From: Cytobacillus sp. NCCP-133
Lineage (GTDB): Bacteria; Bacillota; Bacilli; Bacillales; Cytobacillaceae
DNA: 64,000 nt
Assembly: GCF_026011715.1 (NCBI RefSeq)
Contig: NZ_BRVM01000004.1
Coordinates: 139,286 to 203,285 of the forward strand
Direction: 5' to 3'
Numbering within the stretch: the stretch's first letter is position 1; every line of letters starts with the position of its first letter. Position numbers and translations under genes: made by a program. Of the stretch, positions 26,039-35,382 are shown piece after piece. The notes beneath the pieces are model-generated. The model saw nothing but the letters and a program-made list of their open reading frames with translations. It had not been told where the DNA came from and searched no databases.

Positions 26039-28416
26039 TTTGCCACCTCCCCTTTAATCGTAATAGCGGGCAATTGCACATAAGGATCGCCCTGTGACGA
26101 TTTGTTAAGCTTTAACATTAATTTCCCTTCTTTTGAAATATACTGGCTAATGTCATCTTTACTGGTCAGCTTGAACCTGCGCTGATCCGGTTCGATCGTC
26201 AGCCACTCGTCTTTTTTATGATTTTTTACTGCATATTGAACTCCCTGGCTATTGATTCTAATAGAAATTTCTTCAAGTTTATATGATTTCTCTGCAAGCT
26301 GTTTTGGCAGATTTAGCCTATATTCATATTCTCCGTCTTCCAGCATGATTTCTGAATGGGAGCCGCCCATTCCCTTTTCATATATCTGGCCTTGTATCAC
26401 ATTCCAATCTGCAGCCATCATTCCTTCTTTCAGAGTAAATGAACCAGAAAACACATTTATAGCCTCAAATGGCTGGAGAATAAGATTTGTATTATTTTGC
26501 TTTTCTTTTTTTCCTTTGATTGTCACATCGATCACAGCTTCTTTTGTGGTTCCGGCAAGAACCGGCTGTGTAACATCCCCAAGCATAAATGTTGAAGAAG
26601 CAAATTCGAGTCTTTCTTTTCTTAATTGATCAATATCATTTTGCCTATTAACAGGGTATGCTCCATTAAAAGTTCCTAAATAGGGCCTTGTAAGCAGGAA
26701 TTGCTTTGTTGCTTTATCCACTTGTATGGTTTCGCTTTTCTTTAGCGGCCCCAAGTTTATTGCTTCATTACCTGACCATATCGTTACTTCTTCAAAATCA
26801 TAATCAAATCCATTTGTAACGGTCCCTGTTAGCCGTTTGTCTTTAAGAGTCAGTTCGGCTGTAAATTTATCTGTTATTTCTGTCTGAGCCTTTCCGTAAA
26901 TTGTTTTGGATGACCAATACTCAACGACAGGAAAAATAACTTCCTTGTTTTTTACTTTCTCAGCCATAACCCCGCCTCTTAGTGGGTCAAACGTGGAAGA
27001 ATTATTTGAATGCACTACCGCGTTAAATTTACCTTTTGGCATTGAGAGAGTATACTCCCCGCTCTTATTGGATAATAGGGTTGAAGCCTGATAACCGGTC
27101 AATAAACCATTATTCACTTTGAAAATCCCCATCTGATTATGCTGCGGCTGTGATAACCGATCTTTTGCTCCCATTCCAAAGACAGCAGCTGCCATTAAGA
27201 ATGCAAGCGAAGGGATGATCCACCAGGAATGCTCCCTTTTATCAAGCTTTCTTAGTACAAAATATAGTACAGGTACGATCAAAATAATATAACCCGCAAA
27301 CAGCCCAATTAACTGCCCCATCGAGAAATTGGATGCAGGAAAGAATTCATTTGCTTCTGCAAATTCCCAATAAAGCTGGTCCAGGTAATCATCTGCATAG
27401 GGATTGGATCCTGTATTTGCACTGGATGCATGCTTTAAAAAACTTGAAAACCAGGTGCTGTAACCTTTCCAAGAAGATAACGGCTCATCCCCTAAGGAAA
27501 AAGCAGTCTGGAGAATCGTACCGCTTCCAAATTCCTTTTTTAATGCCGCGGGAAGATCTCCGCTTTTCATAATAATAATAGATTCATTTTCCAGCGGACC
27601 TGTAAAAAAGTTCAGCTCTTTAAATCCGGGTTCATCACTTTTAGTACCTTGCAGAAAATCAGCTGCTGCGGTTGTTTCTTTTTCATATTTCATAGGAAGC
27701 AGTGAATATAGCTCCCCATACGATTGACTTGCATTAGGCGCTGCCCCGGCAATTAAAACTCCGCCGTTGTATACCCAATCTCCAATTGCTTTTTGTTGCT
27801 GCTTTGTCAGCTGAGATAGTTGATATTCATCTATCAGAATATAATCCAGTGTTTCCAGTCCTGTTGACTCATTCGGCAAACCTTCTTTTGCCAGCTCAAT
27901 CATCTGAATAGACATGGAAGGAAGCGTTCTGAGTTCTTTTAAACGGTCATATTTATCGCTCAAGACACCAATAACGTTGGAACCCATATCTATAAATTTT
28001 GGCTTTAAAGTATCTTCCCCTTTGAAGCCAACTTTTTTCCCGTTTTTCCAATTTCCTTCATATAGAGTGAGTGAAGGAATGTTTTGATACATAGATGGAT
28101 GATCCTCAGTTATACCAGGTATGGAAACCAGGTATTCTTTGGTGGTCCCTGCAGGAAGCTCGACATCCACTGTCAGAGCACCACCGGTATTATATGAAGG
28201 ATGGTAGCTTACCAACAAATCGCCGCTAAATGATTCACCGGCGTTTTCCAGCTTAATCAGCAGAGGAAAGCCTTCTCCCCTTTTGACTTTCCCATCAAAA
28301 CCTTCATCAAGAGTAACTTTGATTTCTGTGCTGGCAGCTCCTGCTGATTGAAAAGGAATAACCAATAGCCCAAAACATAACAAAGCCGCAAACACCAACT
28401 TTAATTTTGTATACAA
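26035..28416 (-). CDS. Secreted/membrane protein, first gene of the MoxR-ABC operon
   Basis: A 793-residue protein I cannot assign to a named family. It has a signal peptide (KLKLVFAALLCFGLLVIPF, cut near AGA-AS), a beta-sandwich region, then a GATase-like fold region (IGVLSDKYDRLKEL, LDYILIDEYQL, GGVLIAGAAP, about 145-230). Two membrane helices (about 368-388 and 398-416) follow, with a long beta-rich outer C-terminal half. The layout recalls GldG-like ABC auxiliary proteins. The start is probably TTG at 28416, with GGGGGAG 6 nt upstream; the ATG five codons earlier (28431) has no ribosome binding site. It overlaps the ATPase gene by 4 bp. Confidence 0.75.
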   Translation of the reverse strand: MYTKLKLVFAALLCFGLLVIPFQSAGAASTEIKVTLDEGFDGKVKRGEGFPLLIKLENAGESFSGDLLVSYHPSYNTGGALTVDVELPAGTTKEYLVSIPGITEDHPSMYQNIPSLTLYEGNWKNGKKVGFKGEDTLKPKFIDMGSNVIGVLSDKYDRLKELRTLPSMSIQMIELAKEGLPNESTGLETLDYILIDEYQLSQLTKQQQKAIGDWVYNGGVLIAGAAPNASQSYGELYSLLPMKYEKETTAAADFLQGTKSDEPGFKELNFFTGPLENESIIIMKSGDLPAALKKEFGSGTILQTAFSLGDEPLSSWKGYSTWFSSFLKHASSANTGSNPYADDYLDQLYWEFAEANEFFPASNFSMGQLIGLFAGYIILIVPVLYFVLRKLDKREHSWWIIPSLAFLMAAAVFGMGAKDRLSQPQHNQMGIFKVNNGLLTGYQASTLLSNKSGEYTLSMPKGKFNAVVHSNNSSTFDPLRGGVMAEKVKNKEVIFPVVEYWSSKTIYGKAQTEITDKFTAELTLKDKRLTGTVTNGFDYDFEEVTIWSGNEAINLGPLKKSETIQVDKATKQFLLTRPYLGTFNGAYPVNRQNDIDQLRKERLEFASSTFMLGDVTQPVLAGTTKEAVIDVTIKGKKEKQNNTNLILQPFEAINVFSGSFTLKEGMMAADWNVIQGQIYEKGMGGSHSEIMLEDGEYEYRLNLPKQLAEKSYKLEEISIRINSQGVQYAVKNHKKDEWLTIEPDQRRFKLTSKDDISQYISKEGKLMLKLNKSSQGDPYVQLPAITIKGEVAK

Positions 28417-28431
28417 CCCAATCTCCCCCAT

Positions 28432-28831
28432 ATAAAAATATAAAACATCTGCTTTAACCCTGGAAAAAATTTATCTTTTTATTCTCCAAGGGGGATGAAA
28501 CACCTTTTGCACCTAACAGTTATTTAATAAGCGTAAATAAAAACGATGTTTCTTTCATAAATAAAGACGGAGAGAAAAACCAAAAAGTTCCTGCAAACGC
28601 TAAAAGTTTTAATTTTTCGCGAAAATAACGGGACAATGCAATTACAGAAAAATTATTTAACATAAACTTACCAACATGTAATAATTAGTGTAATTTTACA
28701 CTTAAAATTTTATTTGTCAATAATAAGAGCATTTGATAATTATAAATAATAAAGTATTCAGAATATTCATCCAATATCTAAAATAAAATTTATTGTACAA
28801 CCACTAATAATAACAAGAGGAGGTTAAGTTG
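28432..28831. other. Divergent intergenic region between the MoxR operon and the permease
   Basis: About 400 bp of very AT-rich DNA with no gene. It must hold promoters for both directions; none is convincing (plus-strand TTGTCA at 28714-28719 is only 15 bp from GATAAT at 28735-28740). A perfect palindrome AGTGTA-ATTT-TACACT lies at 28687-28702 and could be an operator. A weak cre-like match (TGCAAACGCTAAAA) lies near 28591. Confidence 0.5.
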
Positions 28832-28861
28832 ATGTTCCAGTCGATTTGCCTGAGTAACTAA
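28832..28861 (+). CDS. Nine-codon leader ORF before the permease
   Basis: ATG TTC CAG TCG ATT TGC CTG AGT AAC TAA encodes MFQSICLSN. It has an excellent ribosome binding site (AGAGGAGG, 28816-28823, 8 nt spacing) and ends 24 nt before the permease TTG start. The Shine-Dalgarno match is better than that of the permease itself, so translation is likely. It may control the permease by coupling or stalling; this is inference. Confidence 0.5.
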   Translation: MFQSICLSN

Positions 28862-28885
28862 ACAACTTAGAAAGGGGGAATAAAA

Positions 28886-30394
28886 TTGAAGAATAATAGA
28901 GTACATTATCCATGGTATAAAAAAGAGGATACTGACGCTTTCTTTGCTTTGTTCCAAAATAACCTTGCCAATTTTGTCGTCATTGCTGTCAGTATGCTGG
29001 GAATGGGGTTCCCTGCAGAGATTGTTTTTGGAAAAGTTATACCTGGTGCAGCGATCGCTGTTCTTGTTGGAAATCTATATTATGCTTATTCAGCCAATCG
29101 ATTAGCGCAAAAAGAAGGCAGGACGGATGTAACTGCGCTTTCATATGGAATTAGTACACCTGTCATGTTTATTTTTCTCTTCGGAGTTTTGCTGCCTGCA
29201 AAAGAATTAACGAATGATCCAGAATTAGCATGGAAAATCGGGTTGGCAGCTTGCTTAATCAGCGGACTTATTGAAGTTCTAGTGAGCGTTTCAGGTAATT
29301 GGATAAGAAACAACCTTCCACGAGCATCCATGCTCGGTGCCCTTGCCGGAGTGGCTCTTACTTTCATTGCAGGGGAAATGTTATTTAAAACTTTTGAGCT
29401 TCCTGTGGTTGGATTGCTTGTACTTGCTATAATTATTGTTGGCATTATTGGGAAAATCAGCATGCCTTTTAAAATTCCTTCTTCCTTATTCGCAATAATT
29501 CTTGGAACTGTATTAGCCTATATTCTTGGCCAGGCGGACACAACCAAAATTACAGAAGGCCTATCTCATGTAGGCTTTTATCCTATTCTCCCTACTTTGG
29601 CCTCCTTTGAAGGAATGTCCTATCTTTTCGGTCCACTTATAGCCCTTTTCGCAGTAGTACTTCCAATTACCATTTACAATGCAATCGAAACCATGAATAA
29701 CGTTGAAGCGATGTCTGCCGCAGGTGATAGCTATGATGTTCGTGAATGCCAGGCTGTCGATGGCGTAGGCACAATGATTGGTGCCTTTTTTGGAGGAGCT
29801 TTCCCTACTACGGTCTATATCGCTTCTGTCGGTTCCAAATGGATGAATGCTGGACGGGGCTACAGTATCCTTAATTCAATTGTTTATATAGGGGCAGCGA
29901 TGTTTGGACTAATAGCTGCTATGTCCGCTATAATTCCTGTAGCCGTTATTGCGCCTATTCTAGTATTTGTTGGAATCTCCATGGTTGCAACTGCTTTCCA
30001 GTCAAATGAAGTAAAATATTTTCCTGCTATTGCGCTTGCTATGCTTCCTTATTTTGCTAACTATACAATGACACGTTTTAATGGGAAGGCTGCAGAGGTT
30101 GTAGAAGGTATATCTTCCGGAATTGTGCCTCTCGGGCAAGGAGCAATGTTTACCGGTATTATCCTTGGAGCAATCGCTGTTTCGATCATTGATCGAAATT
30201 ATCAAAAGGCTTGTATCTTTTCATTCATCGGCGCATTATTTTCCTTCTTCGGACTGATGCACGCACCATCGCTCGCATTTGGAGCAGCAAATGATTTTGC
30301 CTTGGGCTATATCATCATGGGACTGTTCTTTGTCTATTATGTCTTTGCAAATGTTAAAGAGGAGAAAAAACAAAACAGCTTTCTTTCAGACTGA
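28886..30394 (+). CDS. NCS2-like (xanthine/uracil-type) permease
   Basis: A 502-residue membrane protein with about 12-14 hydrophobic helices. NCS2-like traits include the early NLANFVVIAVSMLGMGFP segment (residues about 26-45), the ALSYGISTP motif near 93, a central NAIETMNNVEAMSAAGD helix corresponding to the NCS2 TM8 signature, and GAFFGGAFPTTVYI. Substrate is unknown; nucleobases are the family norm. The start is TTG at 28886 with a GGGGG site 7 nt upstream. It is one of few plus-strand genes, divergent from the MoxR operon and convergent with ftsY, and it is not in this place in B. subtilis, so it belongs to the inserted block. Confidence 0.85.
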   Translation: MKNNRVHYPWYKKEDTDAFFALFQNNLANFVVIAVSMLGMGFPAEIVFGKVIPGAAIAVLVGNLYYAYSANRLAQKEGRTDVTALSYGISTPVMFIFLFGVLLPAKELTNDPELAWKIGLAACLISGLIEVLVSVSGNWIRNNLPRASMLGALAGVALTFIAGEMLFKTFELPVVGLLVLAIIIVGIIGKISMPFKIPSSLFAIILGTVLAYILGQADTTKITEGLSHVGFYPILPTLASFEGMSYLFGPLIALFAVVLPITIYNAIETMNNVEAMSAAGDSYDVRECQAVDGVGTMIGAFFGGAFPTTVYIASVGSKWMNAGRGYSILNSIVYIGAAMFGLIAAMSAIIPVAVIAPILVFVGISMVATAFQSNEVKYFPAIALAMLPYFANYTMTRFNGKAAEVVEGISSGIVPLGQGAMFTGIILGAIAVSIIDRNYQKACIFSFIGALFSFFGLMHAPSLAFGAANDFALGYIIMGLFFVYYVFANVKEEKKQNSFLSD

Positions 30395-30504
30395 GCTGCC
30401 AATAATTCTTCAGTATTGAAGTGTGAAGTGTAAGGTACTGGGTTTATTAAGTTTTAGGATGTTCTTTGTAAACCATCACCAGCAATGCATCCAGCCGAAA
30501 GGAA

Positions 30505-30537
30505 AAAACAGCCGGAAAGAAGTCCTCCGGCTGTTTT
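30505..30537. terminator. Bidirectional terminator between permease and ftsY
   Basis: Perfect 11-bp stem AAAACAGCCGG/CCGGCTGTTTT with an 11-base loop, flanked by A-run and T-run, so it can serve the plus-strand permease and the minus-strand ftsY. It closes the smc-ftsY unit. Confidence 0.9.
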
Positions 30538-30552
30538 AAATGTCTTATTTTC

Positions 30553-31557
30553 TTACTCTTCTTCCTCTTCTTCTGCTTCTTTTTCAACCACGTCAGCAAA
30601 TAATCCGTAAACGTATTGCTCAGCATTGAATTCCTGCAGATCATCCATTTTTTCGCCAAGACCTACGTATTTAACCGGGATTTCCAGTTCATTTCTGATT
30701 GCAAGAACAATACCGCCCTTTGCAGTTCCGTCAAGCTTGGTAAGAACTATGCCGGAAACATCTGTTGCTTCTTTGAAGGTTTTTGCCTGGATCATCGCAT
30801 TCTGTCCGGTTGTAGCATCCAGCACAAGCAAGACCTCGTGCGGTGCGCCTGGCACTTCCCTTTCAATGACGCGCTTAACTTTTTCCAATTCTTTCATCAG
30901 GTTGACTTTGTTTTGAAGACGCCCTGCTGTATCGCAGATCAAGATATCTGCTTTACGTGATTTTGCAGATTGGACAGCATCAAACATGACAGCAGCCGGA
31001 TCAGAACCTGCTCCCTGTTTAATTACATCAACACCGACACGTTCACCCCATACTTCTAGCTGTTCAATCGCTCCGGCTCGGAACGTATCGCCTGCAGCAA
31101 GCAACACGCTTTTTCCTTCCCTTTTGAACTTATGGGCAAGCTTTCCAATAGTAGTGGTTTTCCCAACACCATTCACACCGACAAAAAGAATCACCGTCAG
31201 GCCATCTGGCTGAATATTTAATTCGGCAGAAACTTCTCCAGCATTTTCATAAATTTCCACAAGTTTTTCGGAGATAACCGCTTGTACCTCACGCGGATCC
31301 TGGATGTTTTTGCGCTTTACTTCCCGTTTTAGTTCTTCCACCAATTCCATAACAGTATCAAAACCAACATCCGCTTGAATTAGGATCTCTTCCAATTCCT
31401 CGAAAAACTCTTCATCTACTTTTCGGTATCTGGAAACAAGGTCATTCACTTTATTTGAAAAGTTATCGCGTGTTTTCGTTAATCCATCTTTAAACTTTTC
31501 AGTAACGGTATCGGTTTGTTTGGTGATTTTTTCTTTAAATTTTTTAAAGAAACTCAT
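30553..31557 (-). CDS. ftsY: SRP receptor FtsY
   Basis: Membrane-associated SRP receptor GTPase. The N domain starts MSFFKKFKEKITKQTD, followed by the G domain: GVNGVGKTTTIGKLAHK (near residue 130), DTAGRLQNKVNLM, TKLDGTAKGGIVLA and GLGEKMDDLQEF. It is 334 aa, without the long acidic A domain of E. coli, and ends in an acidic tail (EKEAEEEEEE). It lies 76 bp after smc. Its normal downstream neighbours ylxM-ffh are 14.6 kb away. Confidence 0.97.
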   Translation of the reverse strand: MSFFKKFKEKITKQTDTVTEKFKDGLTKTRDNFSNKVNDLVSRYRKVDEEFFEELEEILIQADVGFDTVMELVEELKREVKRKNIQDPREVQAVISEKLVEIYENAGEVSAELNIQPDGLTVILFVGVNGVGKTTTIGKLAHKFKREGKSVLLAAGDTFRAGAIEQLEVWGERVGVDVIKQGAGSDPAAVMFDAVQSAKSRKADILICDTAGRLQNKVNLMKELEKVKRVIEREVPGAPHEVLLVLDATTGQNAMIQAKTFKEATDVSGIVLTKLDGTAKGGIVLAIRNELEIPVKYVGLGEKMDDLQEFNAEQYVYGLFADVVEKEAEEEEEE

Positions 31558-31633
31558 CTTCTCACTTCCTTACTATGAACTTTAGTATGGATCGTTGTGG
31601 AACAGCTTTAAAATGCTGCTCCACTTAAAAATG

Positions 31634-34600
31634 CTATTGCGGAATCAATTCCTTCGTTTCTTCAAGCCTGACTGAAACAAGCTTGGATACTCCGGATTCC
31701 TGCATGGTAACACCATAAAGAACATCTGCTTCTTCCATCGTTCCCTTACGGTGAGTAATAACGATGAATTGGGTTTCTTCACTGTATCTCTTTAAGTACT
31801 GGCTGAATCTTTGCACATTCGCTTCATCCAGCGCTGCTTCCACTTCATCAAGGATACAAAATGGAACCGGACGGACCTTCAGGATGGAGAAAAGAAGTGC
31901 AATGGCTGTTAGAGCCCTTTCTCCCCCTGATAAAAGGCCAAGGTTCTGCAATTTTTTCCCAGGCGGCTGTGCCACAATTTCCACTCCTGTATTTAACAAA
32001 TCATCAGGCTGCGTTAATCTTAAATCGGCTCTCCCACCGCCGAACAGGGACTGAAAAACGGACTCGAAATGAAATCGAATTCCCTCGAAGGTATCTTGGA
32101 ATCTCTTTTTCATTTCTACATCCATTTCATCAATGACCTGGAATAAAGTATCCTTGGCTTCCTGAAGGTCTGTTTTTTGTTCCAGCAGGAATTCATATCG
32201 TTCAGAAACTCGCTCATACTCATCGATTGCTCCAAGGTTAACAGCACCTAATTCTTCGATAGCAAGCTTAATGAGCTTAACTTTCTTGCGTGCTCCATCT
32301 GCTTCTATTGTTAGCGGGTATTCTTCCTTGGCCGCCTCAAACGAAAGCAGGTATTCTTCCCTTAAATGGTTTAGCCTGTTTTCGAGTTCGACATCAAGGC
32401 GGTTTTTCTTAACTTCCTCATCTTTTAGCACCTCTACGATCCCTTTATGCTGGCGTTTCAATTCTTTCGTTTCCAGCTCAAGATCTTCTAAAGCAGTTTG
32501 AAGCTTTAAGCGTTCATCACGCCTTGAAGCGATTAATTCCAGAGTTTCGGTTTTTTCTTTTAGTTTTTGCTGTGCAGCTTTCTCCAAATGCTGTTCACCT
32601 GATGAACTATTCGTCATTTCAGAAGATAAGAGCTCCCAGTCCTCTTTCACAGTTGTAAGCTTTTCTTCATTGAAGATAAGTTCCCTTGTTATCGCTAAAA
32701 GCCTATCCTCTGCATGATTCAGCTGTTCACTTTTTGAAGCAAAGCTGATCTTGAAATCATTTATTACAGATACGAGCGTTTCCTTCGAAGTTTGCTGGGT
32801 GTTTTTTCTAAGTGTTAATTCTTTAATTTCCTGGTCCAGATTAGCAATTTGTTTTTGCTGTTCTTCCAATAAAGATGAGAGCTCACTCTTTCTTTTTAGA
32901 AGCCTTTCTCTGTCTTCAGAAAACTGTGATTTATCCATATCATAAAGAGACAGCCGCTCATTATTGCTTTTCTCTTCAAATTCAACTTCCAGCAGCTCGC
33001 CTTTTATAGCTTGCTCTTTTAAACGAAGCTCTTCACCTTTTTTTCTAAGGCTTTCAATTTTGGTTTCTTGTTTAACAATCTCGCTTTTTTGGAGTTTGAC
33101 CTGCTTCTCCAGAATAGCTGTTTTGGATTCCATGTCGATAATCCGATCTTTAAGCTCTTCAAGCTCGCCTTTACGGGAAAGAATCGAAGAACTTTTTTGC
33201 TTCACCGCTCCTCCTGTCATGGATCCGCCCGGGTTGACCACATCTCCATCAACCGTCACAAGCCTTACTCGATACTGAAGCAGCTTTGCCAGCTCATTGG
33301 CACCTTTTAAATCGCCGGCAATCACAACATTGCCCAGCAAATTTTCAATGGCAGGCTGATGCTTGTCTTCAAACTGAATAAGTGAAGCCGCTTTTCCAAT
33401 AAAAGCTGGGTGTCCTTTTACAGACTGCAATTGAACAGGATTTAATTTTTTCCCTTTCATGACGCTTAATGGGAGGAATGTTGCCCGGCCAAATGAGTTT
33501 TTTTTCAAATATTGTATGGCATTTCGTCCATCCTGTTCAGCCTGGACGATGATATGCTGCATGGCTCCGCCAAGCGCTGTTTCAATCGCAGTTTCATACT
33601 CTTTAGGGACCTGAATCAATTCGGCTACTGCTCCTTGAATTCCCTGCAGCTTATTGCCCCGTGCCTTCAGGATTTCCTTTACACCCTGGAAAAAACCGGA
33701 ATAGTCTTCTTCCATTTCCTCCAGTATTTCCTGGCGGGATTTTGCCTGCTGCAAATACTGGTAAGCCTGATACAAGGTTTTTTCCTGCTTTTGGTAATTG
33801 TTTTTTAGCGATTCAAGCTTACGGTCCTCATTCCGAATAAAATGCACCTGATCTTCTATTTGCTTCTGCAGGTTTTCAAGGGTGAATTGAATCGAATGTT
33901 TTTTCTCTTCAATTATCTTTCGTTCGGCAATGAACTTTTCATTGTCCAATTCTAGCTTAGAGTTGCGCAGTCCTTGCTGGCTCAGCTGCTGATCGATATT
34001 TTGCAATTCGTTTCGGGAAGCAGCCTGGCTGTTCAGCACTTCAATATAGTCACTCTTAAGAGATTCAATCTTTTCTTCTGTATTTTCACTGAAGAGCTTT
34101 AGTTGTTCCTGCTTCTCTTTTAAGGTCTTCTGAAGCTTCACCGCTTCGGCCTTAATCTCTTCCTTATGAGCTGCCTGCTTTTCCTTTTGCCCTTTTAGAT
34201 CGGCTATTTTTAAGGAAAGCTCTTCCATATTTCTTTGGAGCTGGTCTTTATTTTGATTCGCGTTTTTCTTTCGTTCTTTCAGTACTTCTTTTCTGCCTTC
34301 CAGCTTTTCAAGCTCTTCACTGGCATGAAGAAGTACCTCCTGCAAGTCATTTACAGACTCATCGATGGCAGCGAGATGGTCTTTTAATTCCTCTGTTTTC
34401 GCTTCTTTATTCTGAATGATTGACGAAAGTTTCATTTCATCTTCAGAATGCTGTTCAAGTTGCCGAGAAAGCTGCTCCCATTTCGAATAAAGGTCTTCTA
34501 TCTCATAGACAGTTAGTGAAACCTCTATTTTTTCCAGCTCTTCCTTCTGCTGCAAATAATCCTTTGCCATCGATGCCTGAATTTTCAGAGGTTCAACCTG

Positions 34601-35200
34601 GCTTTCAAGTTCGTATAGGATATCATTAACACGGTTTAAATTGTCCTGCGTTTCGGAAAGCTTGCTTTCCGCTTTCTTCTTTCTCGTTTTATATTTTAAT
34701 ACGCCTGCTGCTTCTTCGAAAATGGTTCGGCGTTCTTCCGCTTTGCTGTTTAGAATTTCTTCCACTCTGCCCTGGCTAATGATTGAAAAGGCTTCTCTCC
34801 CAAGTCCCGAATCCATAAATAAATCTACAATGTCTTTAAGTCTGCAAGTTTGCTTGTTGATTAGATATTCGCTGTCGCCTGATCGGTAAACCCTTCTTGT
34901 TACACTCACTTCGCTGTAATCAATCGGCAACCCCTGATCGCCGTTATCAAGTGTCAGTGTAACCTCAGCAAAATTCTGCGCCTTGCGAGAATCGCTGCCG
35001 GCAAAAATGACATCCTCCATTTTAGCGCCGCGAAGGGATTTCGCCGATTGCTCACCCAGCACCCAGCGGATGGCGTCTATTATATTGCTTTTGCCGCTTC
35101 CATTGGGACCTACGACAGCTGTCACTCCAGGAACAAAATCAACTGTTATTCTTTCAGCAAATGACTTAAATCCTACTACATCAAGCCGTTTTAAAAACAA
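31634..35200 (-). CDS. smc: Chromosome segregation ATPase SMC
   Basis: Core of the bacterial condensin with ScpA/ScpB. It has 1188 residues: Walker A GPNGSGKSNI at about 32-41, long coiled coils from about 170 to 500 and 680 to 1020, a hinge at about 505-670 with GGSMTGGAV, and the C-terminal head with LSGGERALTAIALLFSI and FCILDEVEAALDEANV. The start at 35200 is MFLKRLDVVGFKSFAERI. It is 248 bp downstream of rnc, with two copies of a 73-bp repeat in that gap. Confidence 0.98.
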   Translation of the reverse strand: MFLKRLDVVGFKSFAERITVDFVPGVTAVVGPNGSGKSNIIDAIRWVLGEQSAKSLRGAKMEDVIFAGSDSRKAQNFAEVTLTLDNGDQGLPIDYSEVSVTRRVYRSGDSEYLINKQTCRLKDIVDLFMDSGLGREAFSIISQGRVEEILNSKAEERRTIFEEAAGVLKYKTRKKKAESKLSETQDNLNRVNDILYELESQVEPLKIQASMAKDYLQQKEELEKIEVSLTVYEIEDLYSKWEQLSRQLEQHSEDEMKLSSIIQNKEAKTEELKDHLAAIDESVNDLQEVLLHASEELEKLEGRKEVLKERKKNANQNKDQLQRNMEELSLKIADLKGQKEKQAAHKEEIKAEAVKLQKTLKEKQEQLKLFSENTEEKIESLKSDYIEVLNSQAASRNELQNIDQQLSQQGLRNSKLELDNEKFIAERKIIEEKKHSIQFTLENLQKQIEDQVHFIRNEDRKLESLKNNYQKQEKTLYQAYQYLQQAKSRQEILEEMEEDYSGFFQGVKEILKARGNKLQGIQGAVAELIQVPKEYETAIETALGGAMQHIIVQAEQDGRNAIQYLKKNSFGRATFLPLSVMKGKKLNPVQLQSVKGHPAFIGKAASLIQFEDKHQPAIENLLGNVVIAGDLKGANELAKLLQYRVRLVTVDGDVVNPGGSMTGGAVKQKSSSILSRKGELEELKDRIIDMESKTAILEKQVKLQKSEIVKQETKIESLRKKGEELRLKEQAIKGELLEVEFEEKSNNERLSLYDMDKSQFSEDRERLLKRKSELSSLLEEQQKQIANLDQEIKELTLRKNTQQTSKETLVSVINDFKISFASKSEQLNHAEDRLLAITRELIFNEEKLTTVKEDWELLSSEMTNSSSGEQHLEKAAQQKLKEKTETLELIASRRDERLKLQTALEDLELETKELKRQHKGIVEVLKDEEVKKNRLDVELENRLNHLREEYLLSFEAAKEEYPLTIEADGARKKVKLIKLAIEELGAVNLGAIDEYERVSERYEFLLEQKTDLQEAKDTLFQVIDEMDVEMKKRFQDTFEGIRFHFESVFQSLFGGGRADLRLTQPDDLLNTGVEIVAQPPGKKLQNLGLLSGGERALTAIALLFSILKVRPVPFCILDEVEAALDEANVQRFSQYLKRYSEETQFIVITHRKGTMEEADVLYGVTMQESGVSKLVSVRLEETKELIPQ

Positions 35201-35266
35201 CCTTGCTCCCCCTCTGTCTCCTCCGAGTTTAGATTCTTAGCTGTCAGAGTATTTGATTGTTGTCTA

Positions 35267-35339
35267 ACGGACAGTAGAAACCCGATAAGTTCAACTAACT
35301 TTTCGAAGGAAGGACACCTTCGAAAAGAAGTTTCACTTT
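35267..35339. repeat. 73-bp direct repeat, copy 1
   Basis: Identical over 73 bp to 35383-35455. It contains a perfect 11-bp stem (CTTTTCGAAGG 35299-35309, CCTTCGAAAAG 35317-35327) with a 7-base loop. The spacer between copies holds ACTGTCCGT, the inverse of the repeat's ACGGACAGT start. Confidence 0.95.
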
Positions 35340-35382
35340 GCCGCGTTTCAACTGTCCGTAATGCTCAATATCATGAAGCTTG

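Noticed and set aside
28714..28740. Plus-strand promoter TTGTCA/GATAAT for the permease
   Set aside because: Spacer is only 15 bp; with 17 bp the -10 is poor. Not strong enough to list.
16222..30394. Prophage, integrative element or defence island
   Set aside because: No integrase, transposase, phage structural gene, nuclease effector, attachment repeats or tRNA; codon use looks like the neighbours. MoxR-VWA conflict systems need an effector and none is seen.
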